Positions 22,843 through 33,935 of a stretch of 64,000 bases of DNA are shown here, one piece after another. The DNA comes from Azolla caroliniana (taxonomy: Eukaryota > Polypodiophyta): contig JBHGNT010000009.1 in assembly GCA_043228905.1 (NCBI GenBank), forward strand, positions 21,514,001-21,578,000. The letters run 5' to 3'. Every line of letters begins with the position of its first letter. Position 1 is the stretch's first letter. Under the pieces are notes generated by a model. The model was given only the letters and a program-made list of their open reading frames with translations. It had not been told where the DNA came from and did no database searches. The position numbers and the translations under genes are program-made.

Positions 22843-23962
22843 TTAAGTCCGCAATTTGCATTGGAGACACAACTTTAGATTTGCCTCAAATTCAAAGTGC
22901 GGACATCTAGCTTTGAGGCGGTCCCTCCTAAACTAATCATCCTCCGTTCCACTACATAATCAAATCCACGTAGTTCAAAGGTCAATAAACTCCCTCTTGT
23001 AATCGGTATACTTTGTTGAGGACATTCATAAGTGAAAGAGTTCCTCCCGCACTTTCGTTGCATTATGACGTCAAATATACTTTGCTTTAACTTGTTGGTT
23101 AGGTTGCAAGGACTCATACCAATCCCTTGCTCTTCCATAGAAAGTGGCCACCAATGAAGTAAACTTCTCGATTTCTGTCACCTTCCCTATTGATATTGTA
23201 TGTTGTTCGAAGGTGGCCAAGAAAGCTCCCACATCTTAGACCCATCACCTGCAAAAGCAAATTGAAAAGACATATTGGCTAAAAACAAGCCCCTCCAATG
23301 ATTCGGAAAGAATCTTCCTTCCTGAGAGCGCCAAAACGATGAAGAAATATAGAGAAAAGATAGAGAAGAGAAGAAGAAGAGAAAACAAAATTACAATATA
23401 CTATTATGGAAACAATACAAATTCGTTAGACTCCAAATACAAGCACAAGACCAAAGAACTACTTGATTTACAATCACTCCTTCATCTCCTTCTTTCTTCT
23501 ACTATGCCTCTTCTCACTTTTCTCAACTCTTTTCTCTCCCCTCATGCGAAGAATCCTCTCCTATTTATAGGTTTTTGGTTGTGTTATTCATAGGCTATTC
23601 TTGCTTTTTTTAAATATAGATATACCTAAGTCTATGTGAGGTGTTTTTTTATCACTATTTTTCCTCTGTAGCTCCAATATTCGCATACAATATATTTTTA
23701 GAAAGCTCTCTTTGTTAGCTTTTTAATGAATCTTTTCATTTGCTATTTGGATATCGAATGAAAACGTTAAGAGCTTTTTATCTATATTTGTATCCACAAC
23801 CTACTTTTTTTACTTTTTGGCATTTTTGAAAGACGCCTCTATCTTTATTCATTGAAGTTCATTCCATTCATTGATTGTTATGATACTTGAATCCTACATA
23901 TCGATCTTTATTCTTGGGCATCTTAGCATTCAATGTCTTGGCTACAATCTTTTCTTTCGAAA
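22843..23962 (-). mobile_element. Right arm of palindrome: Ty3-like gag plus LTR relic, inverted
   Basis: This is the reverse-complement partner of 18,793-19,877. On the minus strand an LTR-like tract (about 23,962-23,340) leads to a GTTTTGGCGCTCTCAGG primer-site-like boundary (about 23,321-23,336). Gag then continues to about 22,860. This copy is better preserved than the left arm: the frame 23,138-22,875 is open for 87 codons and includes MEEQGIGMSPC, RKCGRNSF and PQQSIPITRGSLLTFEL. The arms meet around 22,848-22,910, where 'gtccgcaattt' and 'aaagtgcggac' pair, leaving only a few tens of bases as loop once the young element is removed. Confidence 0.7.
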
Positions 23963-26259
23963 AAAACTTTAGTGGAGACACCAGTGGGTTATTTGAAGGA
24001 ACACCTTATTAGGACCAACCACAAAACTAGGGCCCTAACGACCCTAGATCAAAGCACGAACAATTATGCTAGAATAAAGAAGTGAAACTCTAATGGGTAC
24101 ACAAGAGGGACTCATGTTATATGCCAACAATCATTTCCCCCTCTATGTTACCCAAACAAATAACCCCTCAAAGTGAACATCAACAATTGAGTGGGTCAAT
24201 GCACAGGGGGTCATAAGCAAAGGGGGAGAAAGGTGCACCAAATCCACATGGTATATTTTGGAAATGAGTGACAATGGCCCAAGGGTGGTATGAGGATGTA
24301 ATCCATTTTTGGGTTCTTAAAACACAACTACTTGCACAACACAACTAAACATGATAGCTCTAGGGTAGTAAATGCTACCAACCCTCACAAGGATATTGGG
24401 CCCACTCATGTGTAGTAAGCCTTTTAGCCCAAGGGTGGTAAAGGTAGATGAAACACTCAACTAGTTTTGACAAAAATAAAAGACCATTGACCTCTCGTGC
24501 ATTGACCCAAAGCTACCATAACAACGTAGCACATAGTAAATAGAAACAGTTAGCCCAATGTGTGGGTGGCCAAATGTGCTAGATTTCCTATAAGGAACCA
24601 AGGTAAACAATGACTAGTGAAAGAGTACCTCAACCTTCACCAACTTTCTAAACAAGGGTCAACACCGACTGTAAATGCTTGCTTTCTAAAGTCATCCCCA
24701 TGTCAAGATGTTTCCACTTGAGCACTTGTAGACCCTTCCAATCACAGTAACAAAGAGGATGTCACAAACAAATGATTGACTACCGTTGACACTTTCAACT
24801 CTAAGAATGTCAAGCTTTGCAACTTAGTGAAATCTTAGGATCATCACCTTGGAGCATATTAGGTGTTGCATTTTTCAAACTATTATTCCATGGAACAATG
24901 TTAGTCTTAATTTTTTTGCCTCTATTTTCCCAATTTTAGTTCATTGCTTATACATTTGTATTTTTATCCTAATTACAATGTTCCCGTATTTCTATTTGCT
25001 CACCTTCCTATTTTCTTTTTTAAAGTTTGCTGTGCCCGAATTTTTTCATTCCTTTTTCACATTATCCCTACTTTTTCTTCCTATTTCATTTCTGCCTTAA
25101 CTTTTGGCATCCTCCCACTTTTCCCTAATCATTGTTTACCCACCTCTTGACAAAACCATCTTCTCCAAAGAAGAAAATCGCACTCACCTATCCATGCTAG
25201 AACCCATCCCTATGTATCCATCATCCACACCATAATACTTAGCTTACAATCTCTTCCATGTTCACATTCTATTCAATGTGGGATCGGGCATTGGGGAACA
25301 ACTGGGGAGATTCATTGATTATGCATATGTTGCCCCCAAACAAGTTTGTTAGACAAGTATCACACATTGATTCAATGTTTTGCCTTCAAACACATTTACG
25401 TTTGCATTTCACATTGCCAATGTGGACCACTCCCTACACATGTTCATAGTCACAATGTGCATCCTTAATTGCAATGTTCATTAGTAAAACTCTTGAACAT
25501 CAAGAGTCACTCCTCAATTCCAAATGTACCATGTGAAAATGATTCACTTTTGGTTTTCATAAATCCCTAATCTCATTTTGGGACATAATCACATATGCTG
25601 AGCTTTTGTTATTTTTGATAATGCCTAACCCAATCTCTGGTTGTACATTATAACTACTTAAACATTGGGAGTCCTATAGTACAAAAACATCATTATAGAT
25701 GTGAGTATTGCATCATTCCTCCAACGTGGCAGACATGGTATGGTGGCTCAATCATACAAAGCACAATATTCTAGCTCATTTTTTAGGTTAAGAGTATGAA
25801 GATCTCGACTGTGGTTGAGAGTTTATAACCATTCTCAAGATTTTCAAGAGGAAATGGATGTTAGATACTCCATGGAACCTCTTTTTTATAACCAACTTTT
25901 AAATGCCATGATTCTGTAACATTGGCTGAAATCAGGACACCTGGAAAGCAAAATTGATTTGAATTTCATGCTTTATCCAGAGGGACAATTTATTCACGAT
26001 CCAAGAAGTTCGGCAGAAAAATCACTACTCCAACCTTGTTGTGTCCTGACATTTCTTTCAACTCCCCAGACCTATAATTGTAGCAACACAAAATGCAAGC
26101 CTTCGAATATCTCATCTCATAGTCAATGGAATTTATGGTTTTTATGAGGTGAGACCCTCTTTGATTCGAATGTTTTGGCAATCTAATGATGGTATCATAT
26201 AGATTATGCTACATTGCATAATGAATAAGTTTGTTCCATTATAACCATGGCATTATACC
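23963..26259. other. Gene-free region between palindrome and second PPR gene
   Basis: The region immediately beyond the palindrome arm ('ggtgttatttgaaggaacacc' type) has no match on the left side, marking the outer limit of the inverted repeat. Open frames at 24,849-25,150 are T-rich, low-complexity and not protein-like. The right end is the probable 3' untranslated region of the minus-strand PPR gene. Confidence 0.5.
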
Positions 26260-28057
26260 TCAAGCTGAAGCCTCTTGTAAGTCACCTATATCCTCTGACT
26301 CACCCATTTCTGAATAAAAATTCAGCAATGCAACACACGGTGCAGGGTCCTTTGGATCCAGACTAACACAACATTTGGCCGCTCGAACTCCTCGATCAAT
26401 ATCACCGTGTGTTTTTGATGCACCAAGCAAGCATAGCCATGCCATTGGCAAATCTGAAAGTGAGGGAATACTTTTTATTAAGATTTCTGCTTCTTCTAAA
26501 TGTCCAGCCCTTCCAAGAAGATCAATTACACACACATAATGATCCTTTGTGTATCCCATGCCATAATAATGGTTCATAGACGTAAACACATAGCTGCCAT
26601 TTTGAACATGACCTCCATGACTACATGCACTGAGAATAGAAAGATACGTAACATCGTCTGGTTTTATGCCTTCTACTTGCATCCGGTCAAATAAAATGAA
26701 GGCTTCCTTACAATGCCCATTCAAGGCGAATGTTCCAATCATGGTATTCCATGACAGAATGTTCTTAAACGGCATCCTCTCAAAAACTTTCTTTGACTCA
26801 AGTGGACATCCACATTTTCCAAACATGTTAACTAAGTTATTACTTATGACAATATCATTCTCCAACACCATCTCAAGGATCGCACTGTGAATAACTTGTC
26901 CATCGTCCAAGTTGGCCAAATTTGCACATGCATCTACAGCACAAATAAAAGTGATCGCATCTGGATGGAAGCCCTTACATATCATTTGATAAAAGAGATG
27001 AAGAGCCTCATCATTTTTGTGATTTTGGGCATAAGAAGAGATCATTACTGTCCATGTCACGGCGTCCTGATGAGACATCTTTCCAAAAATCCATCGAGCA
27101 TCACTGAGACTCCCACACTTACCATACATATCGACAAGGGCTGAACATATAACATGATTATTTTCAAGTTGAAGTTCAACCACCGCAGAGTGTATCTCTT
27201 TCCCTTCATTAACCACCCCGAAGCTAGAACAAGCATTCAAAGCACAAACATAAGTCACTACATCTGCTTTGATTCCTCGATGCAACATCATATAGAATAC
27301 ACCCAAAGCCTCCTTGCCTAGATCATTGTGAGAGAAAGACGCCATCATTGCTGTCCAAGCTACATCATCAGGGCAAGGCATCTTTCTAAACACAACAATT
27401 GCTAATGAAGAATGTCCACATTTGCCATACATGTTAACAAGGGCGGTTCCAACCAATAAGTCATGCTCACAACCAACACTTATAATAAGGACATGGATTA
27501 TCTTTCCCATGTGAAGATTCAGGAGGCCCGTGCAAGCGTCGATGACAGATACAAATGTGAATTTGTCAGGTTGTATACCCTCTGCTATCATTTGAACAAA
27601 GAAATGAAAAGCATCATGGAAACAATCCTTAGGTCTCAGTGCAGCCGAAATCATAGCATTCCAAGATACCACATTTCGATATGGTATCATACCAAATACG
27701 AATTTAGTATCATCTAAACAACCATGTTGGCTGACAAGCTTTATTAACGTATTCCATGAACATACATCCGGATGTGGTATCCTTTCAAATACTGACCTTG
27801 CATCTGCCAGACTTCCATGCTTACCATAACCATGGAGCAACACATTCCATGAGTATACATTTGGATGAAGTAATGAATCAAAGATGTTCTGGGCTTCTTT
27901 TAAGCTTCCACAGCTTCCGTACATATCAACGAGGAGATTTTGAAGGAATTGATCATGGTCGAAACAAGTGGACCTAAGTAAGAAATCGTGTAAGATCCTA
28001 CCAGAAGACAGAGACTTGGTCTTACCATAATGCTTCAACAGGGAGATCAAGTGAGAG

Positions 28058-28091
<34 letters not shown>

Positions 28092-28140
28092 ACCTGGTTA
28101 AATCTCTATGTGACAGAGGAGGCGCCATAGCCATGGGCAC
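26260..28140 (-). CDS. PLS-type pentatricopeptide repeat protein with His tract
   Basis: This intronless frame encodes 626 aa. It carries at least a dozen PPR motifs with the signatures LVDMYGKCGSLSDARWIF, DAVTWTVMISSYA and PDDVTYLSILSACS. They are followed by an E-like segment (AWLCLLGASKTHGDIDRGV, then PAPCVALLNFYSEMG). No DYW domain follows the E region. The likely role is sequence-specific RNA binding in mitochondria or plastids. The Met start is followed by a His tract encoded by a (CAT)n microsatellite at about 28,057-28,090. This tract lies before the first repeat, so its length can vary without touching the RNA-binding array. The protein differs in detail from the PPR at 13 kb, so the two are not a recent tandem pair. 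A downstream target cannot be inferred. Confidence 0.92.
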
Positions 28141-28203
28141 ACAGTGAAGCGAAAGCTTCCATTGCTCTGTACCTCTTCAGAGGAGGGAAGCAGAAACCCA
28201 AGA

Positions 28204-28449
28204 CATTCTTGTTTATGTGAATTTTGAAGAAAAAATGCAGCTATACATTTGGAGGGTATTTGGGGGATTTCATGAAACATATTGGGGGGTATTCCCCAAA
28301 ACAAAACAAACAAAAATCCTGCCTTGTTTATATTATAGGTTTCAGGAAATTTGAAGAAAATTGCAGCTATATATTTGGAGGGTATTTGGGGGATTTTATG
28401 AAACATATTGGGTGGGGGTATTCTTGATCAATTTTTTTCTCTTCCTGCT
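28204..28449. repeat. Two diverged direct repeats, period about 126 bp, upstream of PPR gene
   Basis: Both copies contain GCAGCTATA(C/T)ATTTGGAGGGTATTTGGGGGATTT followed by ATGAAACATATTGG and a later AAACAAACAAAAATCC. The key GCAG words are at 28,237 and 28,363. The repeats sit within 320 bp of the PPR start codon, so they could fall in the promoter or 5' leader. Confidence 0.85.
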
Positions 28450-30360
28450 AGAAAAAACAAACAAAAATCCCGCCCCCAAATGAGTCATCAGTCGGGCAAT
28501 GAAACATCCACATGTCTACATTTTGGGTGCCACTGTCCAGATGGGACACATCACTCTGCTAAGCGAAACTCCTGCATATTATTGCATATTGGTTGTTAAA
28601 AGCACAAACCGATAAACCAATTGTACAACTAATTTTAATGGGTTTAAGGATAGGATAGCTGGGAAAACAATTATCGGACAAACCCATATGGAGCTACGAC
28701 ATGTGGGAACACATGGTAGTCTAGGAGCCTTACGTGTTGGGCTTTATAAAGGGGACTAGCCACCCCCCTCATCACAACATCTCAAAACCTTGTCGAGTCT
28801 CTATTGGTGCGGAAACAACCAAGATATGACATTAGCACCAATATATTGATCTATAGGAAAGCCTTTTTCCCAAGTTCTTGGAGAAACTTTGTGCCATATA
28901 TTGCAGTTGGCGATTTGTTCCCCTGTTTGAGTCAAGTATTGCTAAGCCATGCAAACAATTCCACCACATTTGACCTCAAAATTCTGCTGTACATAAAGCT
29001 ACAGCTCTCTTTTGTTTTGAAGCTCCTCAATCTTCAATATCACATAGAAATGTCTTTGTCTTTTGCATGATAGCAACTTTTACTTCACATGTCCATTATG
29101 GGCATTCAATGTCTCACGCAATTCTCCATATATTATTAGAAGTTGTTATGGAAATACAAAATTCTAAGCAGTATGGATGGTTGAATTGAAGAAACGAAAA
29201 CCACATGATTCTGAGTTACTCAAATGATCACTAATTAGGAAAGATGCCGAACCACCAGCAAGATATTCCAAATTGTATATGAAGAAACCCGAGTCAATGT
29301 TTTCTTTTGAATTGATGGATAAAGGCAAATCACTGCTTTCTAGATAGATTTGCATAGAGAATAAATAATTCTCCTTTCCTCTGAGTTAGATCCTAATTGA
29401 ATTACACACAATGGGCATCTCTACACAAGGACATCTTTTGTTTAAACTGTAGATCTGAATTTCATAGTTTAATAAATAAGCTTTCTTTTCCACCATCCCT
29501 TAGAACTCTTGATTTGCAAAGAGCATTTCAAAACCCTGAACATTAAAATTATGCCATTCAACTATATAAACTTCTATACAAGCATTGTGTACCAAACAAA
29601 TCAAGATCCTTGTGAAGTACTTGGAATTATTCAAATAGCAACCATCAACATTTACAAATTTGAACCCTCAACTTGGCCAATCCCCACAAAAAATCACTCT
29701 ATAACTCCCAGCTTTGTTGGCTAAAAGTATATTAATCCAAGATCCACGCAAAATCAAGCATATAAGGGAGGTAACAATCACAAGATTGAGAATTTGAAAC
29801 CCTCAACTTGGCCAATCCCCACAAAAATTCGCTCTATTAAACCCCAGCTTTGTTGATCCCTGCAAAACTTCGTTCTGACACGGAAAAATAATACTTCGTG
29901 ATTAGAATCTTCGATAGTAGTGCATGTTTTATCTCATACCTGTTGACATGAATTGAAAATATGTTGCATGATTCAAGGACCATATTAAGAAAGGACAAAT
30001 AGATATGGATTAAAGGTCAAAAGAATGCAGATCAGGAGTTGCTTCTCATCTGCCCCTTATCATTGCCTATCTTATAACCATGTCCGTACATAACTATTAT
30101 CACTCCAAAGACCTAAATGAATAATCACATCTGAAAATTAACACAATCTACAGAGCCACAATGGAATTCAAGACTTATGATAACAAAATGCAATGGTAAA
30201 GAGGAAAAAATTTTAATGTCAATACATTATCAAGCTGTTCCAGCTGTCATTAACTAGCTACAAAAAACACTCAATTCAAACGAGGTGGACAATTAAAATT
30301 ATATCAAATAAGCCATGTTTTCTCTTTCTCACACATACTTCCCTCTCCACCATAACCAAA
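28450..30360. other. Intergenic region, includes 3' flank of the RGG gene
   Basis: No supported gene. Two related passages share CCCTCAACTTGGCCAATCCC and CCCAGCTTTGTTG at about 29,655-29,720 and 29,790-29,855 (period about 134 bp). The right end is the probable 3' untranslated region of the minus-strand gene ending at 30,361. Confidence 0.5.
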
Positions 30361-33120
30361 TTACTTCCCACCCAAAGTAGGGAATTGACTTGGATCTTCA
30401 ATGCGAGGTGCAGCTATTGATTCTCGAGAGTTCGAATATCCGCCTCCAAAACCGCCCCTGAAACCTCCACGATCACCCCGCCCACCACCTCTGCCATCAC
30501 CTCGTCCCCGACGTCGAGATTGCTCATAAGATCCTTCTCCATCAACAGGCTTGAGAAACTCATTAATGCTTACTGACTGAAAGAAGGCATGGAATCATGA
30601 CTAGAAATCAAACATCTACTATATATATGCGTACTTGCATGCATTTAAACACAATGCACATGTACATACAGAAGTAGATACATACATATATATATGCATA
30701 ATAAGCATCGAATGATGCAATGAGGGCAACCACATGAAAGATTTCCCACACAAGAAGAGGAAGCAGTTCAACAAACGTATGTAGGAATGCATATATTGTA
30801 TACGCATGTGTATTCTATATATCGACTATCACAGAGCACCTTTCTCGCTTTCTCTTCTTTCTCCAAACTTTCCTTCTTCTTGCCTTTATCAGATCCCTGT
30901 AATCAAACAAAAAATTAATAATTAGCACAGTAGCATTTTACACAATGTGTGAGAAGTCAGAGACTTCTATGCCTGTTCCCACCCTGATATCCAGCAAGCC
31001 AAATTAAAAATAAACAAAAACTAGCTGAAAAGCCATAACTTTGTTATATAAAAGAGCAAACTAACCAGTTTCAGAAACACCTCATTGGCATCTTTTTTCT
31101 TCTCCATCAATTGCATCGAATTGAATGCCAAATCAACTTCAACCTTTCTTTCCTCTGCTTTCAAGGCATCAAGGGCTTTTCTCTTCTCCATCAAAATCTT
31201 CTCGTACTCCTCTAATGTCATTTCCTGAAAATATGAGAGATATTTGACAAAATCTCATTGTAAATCACACCAGTATAACTTTGAGCATATATCCACTGCA
31301 TTTACTACCTTATCTTCTTCCTCAGGGGGCTCTTTCTTGTCTTCAGAATTTCCCCGGATCTCATCCTCATTCTTCTCTGGAATCTCGTCTGAGGTAATAG
31401 GCTTTTCCTCAGTAGGCTTTTCCTCAGTAGGCTTTTCTTCCTCCGGAATAACAGTCACTGCCACCTCTCTATCATTTGGATGCATTATAATAAATTACAT
31501 ACATTAAACAGAGAAATCAAGGAGCTCAAGATCTCACAAAAGATATACTAAAAGACCTTACTTATTGGTAGCAGGCTCCTCCACTTCCGCACCCCAATTC
31601 CCTCGGCCAGATCCCTCCCGCTTGATAGCATTCCTATAGAAATATTCAGTCAATTAAGGCACAACAGAACACTTATGATTCCTATTGAAGAGCAGATCTG
31701 CTTACAGCCTTATGGTCTCTCAGTAATTAAGAAAGTATAATCATCATTTTCAGAGAGAGAGAGAGAGAGAGAGAGAATCTTTTTGTAATTGTAGGATCAG
31801 TCAGTTAGGGAACAAAAAAGAACTTATCATTTCAGTAAAACTTTGGAGTCAGTGGCAGTTAATCAACAAAAACAAACAGTTTACCCGCGTCCAGTTCCAC
31901 TTCGACGGTCATACTCGCGCCGTCCAAAGGGAGGACGTTCCTCTCCAACAGGAAAACCACGGCCTCGTCCAGAGAAACGGCCTCGTCCTCCATCAAATGG
32001 AGGCCTACCCTCCACAACATCCCCTTTCGGGAAATTGTTCGAATCTCCATTCGCATAGTTGCCTCCACCCCGACCTCCACCTCTGTAGTCACTTCCATTC
32101 CTGAAATTCTGGTTCCCACGGTCACCCTGAAAGACCTGATCAGAACCACCCTGGACACGATTACCGAAATTTCCTCGCCCTCCTCCCCGCCCCCTCCTAC
32201 TTTTTCCACCTTCATTCTCAGCTTCCCTCACTGAATCATAATGAGATAAAATATTAGATCAGAAAAGAAAACGCATAAACTGTTAAGTGAAACATGTGTA
32301 AGACCCAATAGAAGGAAATACAACTTAGGAATCCTAAAGGTAAAAAGGTCAAATAATAAAAGAAAACAACAACAGAAATTAGTATTCCAAAGTTCAAAGG
32401 AAGGAGAATAATGCAAGAAACCAAAGGATTACAAGTTCGCCATCATAAAGTTAGACCGAGAACGGGGTGCAGATTAGAAACACTAATACAAATTAGGAAC
32501 CCTACTAAGAGCCAAAAAGAATTGAGCACTGAATGAAAACCCTCAATTCTGATACAAAATATGGATAAAAACCCTACATTCAGACCCAAAACAAAGGAAC
32601 ATACTTTGAAATCCTAAATTCAGACCCCTAAAAATAGGTACACATTAAAAACCTGAAATTTGGAACTAAAAAAGAGACAATAAATGTTTAAAATTGTAAA
32701 TTCGGACTCAGAATAAAGCAAACACATATCACACACCTTAAATTCAGTTCCAAAATAGATTACATATGAGAAACACTAACAATCAAAGAAAACGTTTATT
32801 GCCCCAACTTATAAGCAGATCGAAAGCCTACGAACACATACAGAATGATTTTACTAGATTAAACTCCAAAGAAGAAAAGAAAAGACCGAAAAACGGATAA
32901 AGAGCGATCAAAACAACGAAGTAGATGAACCTGATTGGGTGGGAGGAGGAGGCTTGGTGGGAAGCTTTGCAGGAGGTTCGACCTGAATCTGCTTCTTAAG
33001 AGAGAGAGCAGCGGCAGCGGCAGCGGCAGCAGCGGCGGCGGCGGAGGCACGTGCTATAAGAGCAGTTGGGTCGTCATTTTCATCGTCTCCCAGAAGAGCG
33101 AAGAAATTCTGAGTCGCCAT
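30361..33120 (-). CDS. RGG-box hyaluronan/mRNA-binding family protein (Stm1/SERBP1-like)
   Basis: I assemble seven exons on the minus strand: 33,120-32,931; 32,230-31,885; 31,633-31,562; 31,468-31,309; 31,224-31,066; 30,896-30,840; 30,576-30,361. All introns are GT-AG, the phases join, and the product is 399 aa. The N-terminus (MATQNFFALLGDDENDDP) is the Stm1-type start. It is followed by an Ala tract, a Pro/Lys linker and an RGG-rich segment (GGKSRRGRGGGRGNFGN, then GRGRFSGRGRGF). Next come RRSGTGRGNAIKREGSGRGNWG, three tandem TEEKP units, and the coiled MTLEEYEKILMEKRKALDAL block of the HABP4/PAI-RBP1 family. The C-terminus is a second RGG box ending PSRIEDPSQFPTLGG-like text. Such proteins bind mRNA and idle ribosomes in the cytoplasm; plant members (RGGA-C) are linked to stress responses. 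Assignment is firm; the particular paralogue is not. Confidence 0.93.
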
Positions 33121-33330
33121 TTCGCTACTGTGCGAGGGAGCAGGAAATCGAAGATATGGCTACTTGGGCAGCCCTGCGGTGGCAAAAGATGAAGTGGGTC
33201 TTAGCGATGACGAACTGTATCTGATTCCATGGCTATGGGCAGCGAGCTCGGACTCACAGACTCAGACTCAGATAGACAGAGAGAGAGAGAGAGAGAGAGA
33301 TGCTAGAACAGAGGTTTTTCAGAGAGAATG
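33121..33330 (-). promoter_or_regulatory. 5' leader/promoter of the RGG gene with (GA)n
   Basis: The DNA directly upstream of the start codon turns GC-richer. It contains a GA dinucleotide run at about 33,277-33,301, which is CT on the transcribed strand and typical of plant 5' leaders. No clear TATA box is visible, so I cannot place the transcription start. Confidence 0.4.
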
Positions 33331-33519
33331 AACTAACTTGAGGGTCCTTTGAGGAATTTTAATAACTCTAGGGTTTCTTTTCTTTCTCTCTGTTCTTCCT
33401 CAGAATGTTTTAAGCTTGAAAGCCCCAACTCCATTGCCCTTTTGTGTGCCTATCATTCATATTCATTCATTCATTCATTCAATCAATCAATCGTATCTTC
33501 TAAGTCAAACATCCAATCG

Positions 33520-33935
33520 ATATGTATATATATATCTCGATGAGGACCTTAATCCCTTATGCCTCAATATGTACTACTCTGCTCTCTCGGAATTGTGGGG
33601 GGGATATGTATATATATCTCGATGAGGACCTTAATCCCTTATGCCTCAATATGTACTACTTTGCTCTCTCGGAATTGTGGGGGGGATATGTATATATATC
33701 TCGATGAGGACCTTAATCCCTTATGCCTCAATATGTACTACTCTGCTCTCTCGGAATTGTGGGGGGGATATGTATATATATCTCGATGAGGACCTTAATC
33801 CCTTATGCCTCAATATGTACTACTCTGCTCTCTCGGAATTGTGGGGGGGATATGTATATATATCTCGATGAGGACCTTAATCCCTTATGTTTCAATATAT
33901 ATTACTCTGCTCTCTCGGAATTGTGTGTGTGGGGG
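33520..33935. repeat. 82-bp tandem repeat, five units
   Basis: The unit holds TATGTATATATATCTCGATG, AGGACCTTAATCCCTTATGC, a CTCTGCTCTCTCGGAATTGT core and a G run. Units start at about 33,522, 33,604, 33,686, 33,768 and 33,850. Middle copies are almost identical; the last is diverged and ends in (GT)n plus a longer G run. The unit length is not a multiple of three and the short open frames in it are artefacts. It lies about 400 bp upstream of the RGG gene start. Confidence 0.96.

Noticed and set aside
33520-33935. CRISPR-like array
   Set aside because: Units are contiguous tandem copies without unique spacers, in a plant genome.
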